DNA of 64,000 nucleotides, from contig NZ_JAKKFD010000030.1 of assembly GCF_022229005.1 (NCBI RefSeq), positions 1 through 64,000 of the forward strand. The letters are read 5' to 3'. Made by a program: the position numbers and the translations under genes. Numbering within the stretch: the first letter of the stretch is position 1; the number at the start of each line of letters is the position of its first letter. Below the pieces are notes generated by a model. That model saw only the letters and a list, made by a program, of their open reading frames with translations. It searched no databases and was not told where the DNA came from. Positions 49,114-57,198 of this stretch are shown one piece after another. The stretch is from Micromonospora trifolii. Its GTDB lineage: Bacteria > Actinomycetota > Actinomycetes > Mycobacteriales > Micromonosporaceae.

Positions 49114-49707
49114 TCACTCGGATTCGGCGAGGATCGCGTACAGCTTGCGCCGGGTCTCGTCGAGCACCTGGGCGGCCCGCTCACGCTGGTCGTCGGTGCC
49201 GTTCATCATCACCTGGCGCAGCGCGTTCATCGCCTGTGCGCCGGAGTCACGGATGTCGTGCCAGCTGCTCACCGTGCCCTGGGCGACGTCCGCCCACGGC
49301 GGGGTCTGCGCGGCCTCGGTGGCCTCCGCCTGACCGGCCTCGGTGACAGTGAACCGCTTCCGCCCACCACCGGACTCCTCGGTGCTGGCGACGATCACAC
49401 CCTCGTCCTCCAGCAGCTGGAGGGTGGGGTAGATCGAGCCGGGGCTCGGCCGCCACGCACCGCCGGTGCGGGAGTCGATCTCCTGGATCATCTCGTAACC
49501 GTGCATCGGCCGCTCGGTGAGCAGGGCCAACACGGAGCCTCGAACGTTGGGGCGTCGGCCCCGACCCCGTCCACGACCCCGGCCGCCCCAGGGGCCGCCG
49601 TGTCCGTGTTCGTGGCCATGACCGTGCGGACCGGGCGGAACCGGCGGGAAACCGAACCCCCGCATCCGGGCCTCGTGCATCGGGTGGTGCTGTCGGTGGA
49701 ACCTCAT
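49114..49707 (-). CDS. PadR-family transcriptional regulator
   Basis: A 197-residue regulator. The N-terminus is low complexity, rich in His, Gly, Pro and Arg (GPHGHGHEHGHGGPWGGRGR), and might bind metal. The winged-helix domain follows: VRGSVLALLTERPMHGYEMI (~residues 55-74), then GGAWRPSPGSIYPTLQLLED (~82-101), the PadR signature. The C-terminal helices dimerise. It diverges from an MFS exporter gene and probably represses it. Ribosome-binding site GGAAGGAAG precedes ATG 49707. Confidence 0.92.
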   Translation of the reverse strand: MRFHRQHHPMHEARMRGFGFPPVPPGPHGHGHEHGHGGPWGGRGRGRGRGRRPNVRGSVLALLTERPMHGYEMIQEIDSRTGGAWRPSPGSIYPTLQLLEDEGVIVASTEESGGGRKRFTVTEAGQAEATEAAQTPPWADVAQGTVSSWHDIRDSGAQAMNALRQVMMNGTDDQRERAAQVLDETRRKLYAILAESE

Positions 49708-49735
49708 CGGGTTCTTCCTTCCGTAGGACTATCGC

Positions 49736-49756
49736 TGATGCATCAACGATATATCG
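49736..49756. promoter_or_regulatory. Candidate PadR operator between padR and the MFS gene
   Basis: Two adjoining palindromes, TGATGCATCA (49736-49745) and CGATATATCG (49747-49756), lie 29 bases upstream of the padR start. A partial copy (AATGCATCG) follows. AT-rich dyads of this kind are typical PadR targets, and this is the most AT-rich spot between the two divergent genes. Confidence 0.55.
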
Positions 49757-49819
49757 GCAATGCATCGCCGACAACCCTGGTTTACCAAACCGTACGTACG
49801 TCTTGTTAGGGTGTCGGCC

Positions 49820-51160
49820 ATGCGCCTGCTCCCCCCGCCGGGCCCGGCCCGGGTCCTCACCCTTGGCACCCTGGTCAAAACCGTTGGACGGGGCCTCTGG
49901 CTCGTCGCCAGCGCGCTCTTCCTCACCCGGTCGGTCGGCCTGTCGGCAACCCAGGTCGGCATCGGGCTGACCATTTCGGCCCTGGTTGGTGTGTTGGCCA
50001 GCGCCCCGAGCGGTTACCTGGCCGACCGCGTCGGCCCACGCGGTGTGCAGGTCGGCGCGCTCTTCGTCGCCGGCACCCTGACCATCGGCCTGATCGCTGT
50101 CCGGTCGTTTCCCACGTTCGTGCTGGTGGGAGCGGCCACCGCCCTCGCCGACGCGGTCGAGCGCGGTGCCCGCGGCGCGCTGATCGCCGGAGCGATCCCC
50201 GCCGACCAGCGGGTCCGCACCCGCGCCTACCTGCGAGCCACCACGAACGTCGGGATCTCCGTCGGCGCGGTCCTCGGCGGGTTCGCCATCGCCGCCGACA
50301 CCCGAACCGGGTACGTCGCGCTGATCCTGGCCTCGGCGGCGACGTCACTGGCCGCGGCGGTGGTCTTCCTCCGGCTGCCCGCCGTCGCCCCGGTCGCCGC
50401 CCCGACGCACGGCCCTCGGCTGGTCGCCCTCCGGGACCGCCCGTTCCTCGTCTTCACCCTGGTCGACGGGCTGATGTCGATGCACTTCAGCCTGCTCACC
50501 ATCGCCCTGCCGCTGTGGATCGCCGGCCACACCCAGGCCCCGGCTTGGATGATCTCCGCGTTGACGCTGGTCAACACCGTGCTGGTGGTGCTCCTTCAGG
50601 TACGCGCCGCGGGCGCCGCCGCCACACTGCCCGGAGCCGCCCGCGCCGCCCGCCGAGCGGGTGTGGCCATCGCCGTGGCCTGCGTACTCTTCGCCGCCAG
50701 CGGTGCGCTGCCCACCGCCGGAGCGGTGGGCCTGCTCGGCCTCGGGGCACTCGCGCACGTCACCGGGGAGCTGTGGCACTCCGCCGCCGGCTGGGGGATC
50801 TCCTTCGGGCTGGCGCCAGCGGATGCACAGGGGCAGTACCAGGGGACGTACGGCATGGGCTACGAACTGGGCAAGATGCTCGCACCGGTAGTGGTGACCA
50901 CCCTCGCGCTCGGCTGGGGCGTACCCGGCTGGCTCGTACTCGGTGCCCTGTTTCTCCTGCTCGGAGCCCTGGTGCCCCCGGTCGTCCGCTGGGCCGGGCG
51001 GACCCGGCCGCTCGGTGGGCCAGCAGAACCGGTGCCGGCCTCGGCACTCGACCGGCGGAGCGGGGGGTCGATCTGGCAGGCTGATAGTCGTGCTGACGGT
51101 GCCGGTACGCCAACTGGGGGAATCGGAGCGCCGCGCGGTCGAGCGACTGCTCGACCATGA
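49820..51160 (+). CDS. Major facilitator superfamily transporter
   Basis: A 446-residue membrane protein with about 12 helices. The loop between helices 2 and 3 has the MFS motif SGYLADRVGPRGVQ (~residues 58-71). Likely a drug or metabolite exporter controlled by the divergent PadR regulator. Start ATG 49820 is taken; GTG 49811 is possible. The ~40-residue C-terminal tail is hydrophilic and its last 71 bases overlap the next gene. Confidence 0.86.
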   Translation: MRLLPPPGPARVLTLGTLVKTVGRGLWLVASALFLTRSVGLSATQVGIGLTISALVGVLASAPSGYLADRVGPRGVQVGALFVAGTLTIGLIAVRSFPTFVLVGAATALADAVERGARGALIAGAIPADQRVRTRAYLRATTNVGISVGAVLGGFAIAADTRTGYVALILASAATSLAAAVVFLRLPAVAPVAAPTHGPRLVALRDRPFLVFTLVDGLMSMHFSLLTIALPLWIAGHTQAPAWMISALTLVNTVLVVLLQVRAAGAAATLPGAARAARRAGVAIAVACVLFAASGALPTAGAVGLLGLGALAHVTGELWHSAAGWGISFGLAPADAQGQYQGTYGMGYELGKMLAPVVVTTLALGWGVPGWLVLGALFLLLGALVPPVVRWAGRTRPLGGPAEPVPASALDRRSGGSIWQADSRADGAGTPTGGIGAPRGRATARP

Positions 51161-51929
51161 CCCGTTCGCGGGCGCGCAGGTCGCCGAGCGGATCGCCGCG
51201 CGCGGACTCTCCTGGTGGCGGGCCGAGGGCAGAATCCTGGGGTACGGGGCCCGCCGCAACCTCGAATCACTCTGCTGGCTCGGCGGCAACCTGACCCCGG
51301 TGCTGGCCAGTGACGCCGCGGTGGCTGCCTTCGCCGACCTGCTCGCTGGCGAGGAACGGCTGTGCTCCTCCATCGTCGGCCGGGCCGATGCCGTCCTCGG
51401 CCTGTGGGACCGTCTCTCCGACACCTGGGGGCCAGCGCGAGACGTGCGCCCCAATCAGCCACTGCTGGTCACCGACACGCTGCCACCCGTACCCGCCGAT
51501 CCGGAGGTACGCCAGGTTCGCTCCGGCGAGGTCGACCGGCTCTTCCCGGCAGCCGTCGCCATGTACACCGAAGAAGTCGGTGTCTCCCCGCTGGCCGAAG
51601 ACGGTGGACGCAGCTACCGCCGGCGGGTCAACGACCTGGTCCGCAGCGGTCGCGCGTACGCCCGCATCGTCGACGGCAAGGTCGTTTTCAAGGCCGAACT
51701 GGCAGTGGTGACCAAGCGGACTGCGCAGGTCCAGGGCGTCTGGGTGGCACCGGAATGGCGAGGTCGGGGGATCGCCACCGCCGCCATGGCCGCCGTGGTC
51801 CGCGACGCGCTGCTGCGGGTCGCCCCCACCGTCAGCCTGTACGTCAACGACTTCAACCTCCCGGCCCGCCGCGTCTACGAGCGCTGCGGCTTCCAGCCGA
51901 TCGGCACCCTGGCCACCGTCCTCTTCTGA
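51090..51929 (+). CDS. GNAT acetyltransferase with DUF4081 domain
   Basis: A 279-residue protein: an N-terminal DUF4081 half (LLDHDPFAGAQVAERIAARG, ~residues 20-39) and a C-terminal GNAT domain with the acetyl-CoA loop VWVAPEWRGRGIATAAMAAV (~residues 218-237). M. tuberculosis Rv2867c, next to gcpE, has the same make-up, so this gene belongs to the conserved ispG neighbourhood although padR and the MFS gene now intervene. TCTGGCAGGCTG at 51072-51083 before GTG 51090 suggests a leaderless transcript. Confidence 0.88.
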   Translation: MLTVPVRQLGESERRAVERLLDHDPFAGAQVAERIAARGLSWWRAEGRILGYGARRNLESLCWLGGNLTPVLASDAAVAAFADLLAGEERLCSSIVGRADAVLGLWDRLSDTWGPARDVRPNQPLLVTDTLPPVPADPEVRQVRSGEVDRLFPAAVAMYTEEVGVSPLAEDGGRSYRRRVNDLVRSGRAYARIVDGKVVFKAELAVVTKRTAQVQGVWVAPEWRGRGIATAAMAAVVRDALLRVAPTVSLYVNDFNLPARRVYERCGFQPIGTLATVLF

Positions 51930-51961
51930 ACCGCTGCGGGTTGGCTCGCGGTGAAGCATCC

Positions 51962-52018
51962 CCGCAGATCTTGGACAGTTTCCGTTCGCGCGGAACGGAA
52001 ACTGTCCAAGATCTGCGG
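51962..52018. repeat. Perfect 26-bp-arm palindrome between convergent genes
   Basis: Arms 51962-51987 and 51993-52018 are exact complements (outer end CCGCAGATCTTGGACAG) around GCGCG. It lies 33 bases past the GNAT stop and about 80 bases before the end of the convergent transglycosylase-like gene. It is the longest perfect palindrome in the window. Confidence 0.92.
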
Positions 52019-52097
52019 ATTCAGAGAGCAGAACTGGCCGGCACCCCGGGTTGGGGGTGCCGGCCAGCGGTCGATGTCTGCGTGCTTGTCGTGTGGG

Positions 52098-52658
52098 TCA
52101 GCTGTTCCAGTGCTGGGCGACGAGGTCGGTGGCCTGCTGCTCCCACTGGGCGTAGGCGTCCGGGTACGCCGACACCTGCACCGTCTGCGCCGCCTGGGTC
52201 AGGGGCATGTCCTGCCAGCCGTCGACCTGCTTGAGGCCCTTGAGGAACGCGGTGGTGGAGTACTCGGGGTTGGTGATCTGCTCCGGGGTGCCCCAACCAC
52301 TGGTCGGGCGCTGTTGGAACAGGCCCAGCGAGTCGTGGTCGTTGGCGTCGCCCAGGTGGCCGAGGTTCTCCAGCTTGGACTCCTGCAGGCTGGTCGCGAT
52401 CGAGATGACCGCGGCCCGCTCGGGCAGGCCGGCCTTCTTCGTGGCGGCGATGATCGCCTTGACGTTGGCGCTCTGCTCGTCGTTGAGGGTGATGTGGGAC
52501 TGGTCGCCCTGCGGCTTCGGCGCTGCCGACTGCACGGCGGCGACGGGCTTGGCGTCCACGGCCGGGTTGGCGTGGGCGGCGATCGGGCCGGCGAAGACGC
52601 CACCGGCGAACGCGAGACCAGCAACAGACAGCATGCTCTTACGGAAGATCGTGTTCAT
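52098..52658 (-). CDS. Secreted lytic-transglycosylase-like protein
   Basis: A 186-residue exported protein with signal peptide (MLSVAGLAFAGGVFAGPIAAHA, cleavage near residue 31). The mature domain resembles the lysozyme-like fold of actinobacterial cell-wall proteins: ISIATSLQESKLENLGHL with the likely catalytic Glu in LQESK, then DSLGLFQQRPTSGWGTPEQI. Start ATG 52658 follows AAGGAG on its strand. Three tandem GGAAT-N18-GTT motifs upstream suggest stress-sigma control. Role in wall turnover is inferred; substrate not shown. Confidence 0.78.
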   Translation of the reverse strand: MNTIFRKSMLSVAGLAFAGGVFAGPIAAHANPAVDAKPVAAVQSAAPKPQGDQSHITLNDEQSANVKAIIAATKKAGLPERAAVISIATSLQESKLENLGHLGDANDHDSLGLFQQRPTSGWGTPEQITNPEYSTTAFLKGLKQVDGWQDMPLTQAAQTVQVSAYPDAYAQWEQQATDLVAQHWNS

Positions 52659-52824
52659 GAGGGGTAGCTCCTTCGGGGGTAGGACACCCGAACCGCCAAG
52701 GGGGGCGGCGGCAGGGTGTGAGCACCTCGTCCGGCGCTGCACAAAGTCTTAGGAGGGGGGACACCCTGTCGGGCGTCCGCTGTCGGCGGCCTGGCGAGCG
52801 GGGGCTCGTGGCGCCGGGTCCAGA

Positions 52825-52853
52825 TGTAACGACCGGGGGGCCGGGGTCATTCC
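52825..52853 (-). promoter_or_regulatory. ECF-type promoter motif 1 (GGAAT-N18-GTT)
   Basis: On the minus strand GGAAT (52853-52849), exactly 18 bases, then GTTACA (52830-52825). This equals the SigR/SigH-type consensus GGAAT-N18-GTT. It is the promoter-proximal copy of three; a transcript would have a leader of about 160 nt. Confidence 0.65.
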
Positions 52854-52914
52854 GGGGGTGGCCCACCCGCCGGCACCCTCGTCGAGGCGGTGCCTGTCGG
52901 TCGTTCGTGGGGAC

Positions 52915-52943
52915 TGTAACGACCGGGTCCGGGCTGGCATTCC
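52915..52943 (-). promoter_or_regulatory. ECF-type promoter motif 2 (GGAAT-N18-GTT)
   Basis: GGAAT (52943-52939), 18 bases, GTTACA (52920-52915), again preceded by GGTC at the right end of the spacer. Located 90 bases upstream of motif 1. Confidence 0.65.
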
Positions 52944-53006
52944 CACCTGCGCGACCAGCCCCCAGCGCTCGGGCGGCGGGTCGGTGGTCCTGCGATCGTC
53001 AGGGTA

Positions 53007-53035
53007 TGTAACGACCCCGACCCCGCCAGGATTCC
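53007..53035 (-). promoter_or_regulatory. ECF-type promoter motif 3 (GGAAT-N18-GTT)
   Basis: GGAAT (53035-53031), 18 bases, GTTACA (53012-53007). Located 92 bases upstream of motif 2. The rest of the 886-base gap 52659-53544 contains no credible gene: only the three motifs, the palindrome at 53137-53211 and the upstream region of the ABC exporter. Confidence 0.65.
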
Positions 53036-53136
53036 GCCCTGAGGGTGCGCCCGGTCACCACCCACAACCACCCACCACCGAACAAACCACCCAGGCGGCA
53101 CGCCGTCCACGGCGTCGAAACCGCCCGCACCTACGT

Positions 53137-53211
53137 GATCCACTCGGGCTCACGGAAGTCGGGGCATCCCCGACGCCGGGACACCCCGACATCAAGGAAC
53201 CCGAGTCGATC
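53137..53211. repeat. Intergenic palindrome, family A copy 2
   Basis: Imperfect nested arms: outer GATCCACTCGGGCTC (53137-53151) against GAACCCGAGTCGATC (53197-53211), inner GAAGTCGGGGCATCC against the ACACCCCGAC region. It shares several blocks with 43774-43849 but the pairing is less perfect. It lies between two divergent genes, an unusual place for a terminator. Confidence 0.8.
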
Positions 53212-53544
53212 AAGAAGCCTCGGGGGCATCGTGATCGGCTGGATCGCATCAGATCGGGAAAAACGTCCAGAGTCCGGCAACGCCGTCGGGCTTCGGCCGG
53301 CGCCGACCCGGGCGTTGCCGCCTTTGCCCGGCCGCTGGCGGCACTGACACGGAAACCGCCGGTTCGGTGCCTGGTGTCCGGTGCGGGCACGGGGTGGCCC
53401 GGCCGTGGTCGCGGCATCGAGCAGGTCGGTCGCCGCCGCTGGCGGAACTGATGGATGCCCTGCTCAGGACCGGAAAATCGGTTGAGTTGACGGGGTGGTG
53501 CCGGCAGGCTGAGGTCTCCGCCACCCACGTCCCGGAGGACTTCC

Positions 53545-56500
53545 ATGCGCCTGCTCCGTGATCTGTGGGGTACCTCGACCCGTCGTATGACGATCGTGGC
53601 CGTCCTGATCGTGCTGGGGGCCGCGGGGCAGGCGGGCGCGTCGGCGCTGGCCGGCGCGGTGCTGGTGCATCGTTCGGCGGGCTTCTTCACCGTACTGGCC
53701 GTGGCCCTGGTCGCCGTGGTCCTCAGCGACCTCGCGGTGAGTCTGCTGATGGCCGGTCTGACCGCCGACTGGTCCGCCGACGTGCGTCGCCGGCTCTGTC
53801 GCGTCGCTTTCGGGCAGGACCTGCCCACCCTGGAGACCACCCCGGTGGGCGAGTTGCTGGACCGGATCGACGGGGACGTCTATCAGGTGGCGTCGGCAAT
53901 TCGTAACCAGGGCACCCGACTCGCCCAGGGCCTCTGCGTCGGTCTGTTGTCGATGGTCGTGGCGCTGTTCGTGTGGTGGCCGGCGGGGATCGCGATGGTG
54001 CTGTTCACTGTGCTGCTCGCGGTCGGCCTGCGCCGGCCCACGGCGCGGATCGGCCCGGCCCGGATGGCCGAGGAGGAGGCGTGGTCCGACCTGGCCGCCG
54101 TGATGGAGGAGGCGGTGCACGGCCAGGACGACGTACGCACCAGTTTGGCGCGGCCGTACGTGCTGCGGTTGTACGCCCAGCGGGCCGCCGCCGTGCTGTC
54201 CCGGGGCCTGGTGGTCTGGGTGCTGTCCGCCCGGGTGGCGACGGTGGCCACCGCGACGATCCGGACGGGCATCGGCGCGGTGGTGCTCGGCGGTGCCTGG
54301 GCGTTGGCCACCGACCGGATCGACGCCGCCCGGCTCACCGCCATCTGGCTGCTCGCCCTGGCCTTCGGGGCCACCGCGGAGCACGTCAGCCGGATGGTGC
54401 CGGAGATCCAGGAGGCCCTCGGCGCGTGGGCGCGGGTGCAGCTGCTCTACAAGGCCCGCCAGGAGCCGGTCGGCGGGGCCAGCCCGAGCGAGGGTGACCT
54501 GCGCATTCGGGACCTGACATTCGGGTACGGCGAAAGTGACCGGGGTGCCGCGCTGCGCGGGCTCAGTCTCACCTTCGCGCGTGGTCGCTCGTACGCGCTG
54601 ATCGGACGGACCGGTTCGGGCAAGTCGACGCTGGCGAAGGTGCTCACCCGGGCGGTCGACGTGCCGCCGGGCACTGTCTTCCTCGGGGGAACCGACCTGT
54701 GCGACCTCGACGTCGAGCAGTTGCGCCGCTGGGTGGCGTTGGTGCCGCAGCGCACCGAGATCCTGGCCGGCACGCTTGCCGAGAACGTGGCGCTCTTCGA
54801 CAGGGAGTTGCTCGACGCGGCGGCTCGGGCGCTCGACGAGCTGGGCCTGGCCGGTTGGATCGCCGAGCTGCCGGACGGGTTGACGACCCGGCTGGGGGAG
54901 GGCGGGCACGTGCTCTCCGCCGGTCAGGAGCAGTTGGTGGCGTTCGCCCGGATCCTGGTCCGGGAGCCGCACGTGGTGATCCTCGACGAGGCCACCGCAC
55001 GGTTGGACCCGGTCACCGAGGCGCGGGTGCAGCGGGCCACCGAACGACTGCTGCGCGACCGGATCGGCATCGTCATCGCGCACCGACTCTCCTCGGTGCG
55101 CCGCTGTGACGAGGTGGTCGTCCTGGCCGACGGCGCTGTGGTCGAGGCCGGTCCGTTGGAGACGTCGACGCGCTTCGCCGAACTGTTGGCGACCAGCCAC
55201 GCGGCCGCGTACGCCACTGTGGTGCCGGCCGGTCGTACCGGTGTCGGCACCGACCTGCTGGTCGGCCCCGGCCCGGCCGACCCGTGGCCGACCGAGCCGG
55301 TGCCCGCGCGGGGTGAGCCGATCGCGGCGGATGAGCAGGGCGCCGCCTGGCCGACCGAGCCGGCGCCGACACGGGTCGAGCCGAATGAGCAGGCCAGCCG
55401 GAAGACACCGCCCGACAGCACGCAGGGCGCGGTAGGGCCGACGCGGGCCGACCCGCCGCCACTGCCGCCGGTGCCGCCGGTTCGGACGCTGCGGGAGATC
55501 TGTCGACTCTGCACCAACGATCCCCGGTACGGGGTGGCGGCGATCGTGCTGTTCCTCGGGCTCAGCCTGCTCGGGCTGGACGGCCCGGTGCTTCCCTGGC
55601 TCTGGGCGGACCTGGTCGACGGGACGGGCAACCCGTACCTGCCGGCGGTGGGGATCGTCGCCGGGTTGCTGGTCACCCTGCCGCTGCCGTTCTACACCCA
55701 CGTCTGGTTTCCGCAGTGGTGGGTGCGGCAGATGCTGCGGATAGGCCTGCGCCTGGTGCACGGCCAGACCGGGCCGCGTCGGGTCAGCTCCCACACCCCC
55801 GCCGAGGTGGTGGCGCAGGGTGGGGACACCGAGCGGGTGGTCCAGCTCGCCGACAACGTGCTGGACCAGGCCGTCGCGCTGGCGCTCGTGGTCACCATGA
55901 CGGCGGTCACCGGCAGCGTCGTACCCGGGCTGTTCTTCCTCGGCACGATGGTCGTCTCCGGGCTGGCCGCGACGTTGTTCGGGCCGAAGCTGGAGCGTGC
56001 GGCCCGGGCGACGGTGGCGGCGCAGGCCGCGTTCGCCACGGCGTTGGTCTCCGCGCTCTCCGCGGCGCGGACGGTGAAGCTCGCCGGCGCGACCGCGGCG
56101 GTGCTGCGCCACCTGGCCAGCCTGGACGTGCTGCGCAGCGACCGGCAGCGGCGGGAGATCTCGGTGCAGGTGTGGGCGCGCTCCACACCGTCGATGGCCA
56201 GTGGGTTGTTGCCGATCGGCGCCTGGGCGCTCTACCTGAACGGTTCGCTCTCCGCCGGGGCTGTGCTGGTGGCTGTCTCCACCCTGGGCGCGGCCCGCTG
56301 GTTCGCCTGGACGACGGCGTCGTTGATCTCGCAGCTGCCCTCGGCGCGGGTCTGGACCCGGCGCACGGCGGCGATGACCGGGGTGGGCGCGTACTCCGCG
56401 GGGGTGCCGGAGGTCGACCTGACCGCCGGGACGGCTCCCGCGCCGACCATGCCGCCCCGGCATCCGCTGCGCCGGCTGGAGCTGCGTCGCTTCGGGGTGG

Positions 56501-57150
56501 TGCACTCCGACGGCACGGTGGCCGTCCGGGACGTGGACCTGACCGTGCAGCGGGGGCAGTTGGTGCTGGTCGTCGGGCCGGTGGGGTCGGGCAAGTCCTC
56601 GTTGCTGCGGGCGTTGGCCGGGATCGTGCACCACACCGGCGAGCTGGCCTGGAACGGTGACCCGGTCACGGAGCCGGAGTTGTTCCTGCGTCCCAACCAG
56701 GTCGGCTACGTCGGTCAGTTGCCCCGGGTGCTCTCCGGCACCGTTGCCGACAACATCGCCCTCGGGCACCAGGTGGACGCGGCGGGGGCGGTCAGCATCG
56801 CCCAGCTCGACCATGACCTGGCCGCCGCTGGTGGCGGGCTGGGGCTGCTCATCGGGCACAAGGGCACCCGGCTCTCCGGCGGGCAGTTGCAGCGGTTGGC
56901 GCTGGCGCGGGCGCTGGCCCCGCGTACCGAACTGCTGGTCGCCGACGACGTGTCGTCGGCGCTGGACGTGACCACCGAGTTGGCGCTGTGGCAGGCGTTG
57001 CGCGGCCACGGGGTGACGGTTGTCGGCTCGACAGCGAAGCGCGCCGCGTTGGTCCGGGCCGACCACGTGGTGGTGCTGCTCGGCGGCACTGTGGCCGCCC
57101 AGGGCACCTGGCAGGACCTGGAGGGCGACTGGTCGCACCTGGCCGGCTGA
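53545..57150 (+). CDS. Fused ABC exporter (TMD-NBD-TMD-NBD) with one degenerate ATP site
   Basis: A 1201-residue protein with two complete half-transporters. NBD1: Walker A GRTGSGKST (~residues 354-362), signature LSAGQEQL, Walker B VVILDEATARLD, His in VIAHRLSS. NBD2: Walker A GPVGSGKSS (~1010-1018), signature LSGGQLQRL, Walker B LLVADDVSSALD with Asp for catalytic Glu, and no H-loop His (VVGSTAKR). The NBD2 Walker site would pair with the altered LSAGQ of NBD1, giving one degenerate site. A Pro-rich linker (~560-650) joins the halves. Substrate unknown. Ribosome-binding site GGAGGA. Confidence 0.92.
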   Translation: MRLLRDLWGTSTRRMTIVAVLIVLGAAGQAGASALAGAVLVHRSAGFFTVLAVALVAVVLSDLAVSLLMAGLTADWSADVRRRLCRVAFGQDLPTLETTPVGELLDRIDGDVYQVASAIRNQGTRLAQGLCVGLLSMVVALFVWWPAGIAMVLFTVLLAVGLRRPTARIGPARMAEEEAWSDLAAVMEEAVHGQDDVRTSLARPYVLRLYAQRAAAVLSRGLVVWVLSARVATVATATIRTGIGAVVLGGAWALATDRIDAARLTAIWLLALAFGATAEHVSRMVPEIQEALGAWARVQLLYKARQEPVGGASPSEGDLRIRDLTFGYGESDRGAALRGLSLTFARGRSYALIGRTGSGKSTLAKVLTRAVDVPPGTVFLGGTDLCDLDVEQLRRWVALVPQRTEILAGTLAENVALFDRELLDAAARALDELGLAGWIAELPDGLTTRLGEGGHVLSAGQEQLVAFARILVREPHVVILDEATARLDPVTEARVQRATERLLRDRIGIVIAHRLSSVRRCDEVVVLADGAVVEAGPLETSTRFAELLATSHAAAYATVVPAGRTGVGTDLLVGPGPADPWPTEPVPARGEPIAADEQGAAWPTEPAPTRVEPNEQASRKTPPDSTQGAVGPTRADPPPLPPVPPVRTLREICRLCTNDPRYGVAAIVLFLGLSLLGLDGPVLPWLWADLVDGTGNPYLPAVGIVAGLLVTLPLPFYTHVWFPQWWVRQMLRIGLRLVHGQTGPRRVSSHTPAEVVAQGGDTERVVQLADNVLDQAVALALVVTMTAVTGSVVPGLFFLGTMVVSGLAATLFGPKLERAARATVAAQAAFATALVSALSAARTVKLAGATAAVLRHLASLDVLRSDRQRREISVQVWARSTPSMASGLLPIGAWALYLNGSLSAGAVLVAVSTLGAARWFAWTTASLISQLPSARVWTRRTAAMTGVGAYSAGVPEVDLTAGTAPAPTMPPRHPLRRLELRRFGVVHSDGTVAVRDVDLTVQRGQLVLVVGPVGSGKSSLLRALAGIVHHTGELAWNGDPVTEPELFLRPNQVGYVGQLPRVLSGTVADNIALGHQVDAAGAVSIAQLDHDLAAAGGGLGLLIGHKGTRLSGGQLQRLALARALAPRTELLVADDVSSALDVTTELALWQALRGHGVTVVGSTAKRAALVRADHVVVLLGGTVAAQGTWQDLEGDWSHLAG

Positions 57151-57157
57151 CCGACGG

Positions 57158-57188
57158 TCGGGCGGCCGCTCACGCGGCGGCCGCCCGA
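57158..57188. terminator. Terminator between convergent genes
   Basis: TCGGGCGGCCGC (57158-57169) pairs with GCGGCCGCCCGA (57177-57188) around TCACGCG. It follows the exporter stop by 7 bases and precedes the stop of the convergent oxidoreductase gene. Confidence 0.82.
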
Positions 57189-57198
57189 CCGGTGGTGA

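Noticed and set aside
52659..53006. Cyclic-di-AMP (ydaO-type) riboswitch upstream of the transglycosylase-like gene, common before such genes in actinobacteria
   Set aside because: I could not find the conserved ydaO core elements. The tandem GGAAT-N18-GTT motifs explain the conserved blocks better.
53055..53840. Minus-strand frames upstream of the ABC exporter
   Set aside because: They span the family A palindrome and the start of the exporter gene, with composition typical of non-coding frames.
53464..57138. A 1224-codon minus-strand frame opposite the ABC exporter
   Set aside because: The plus strand encodes both complete nucleotide-binding domains; the minus frame is low-complexity Arg/Gly/Gln/His sequence.
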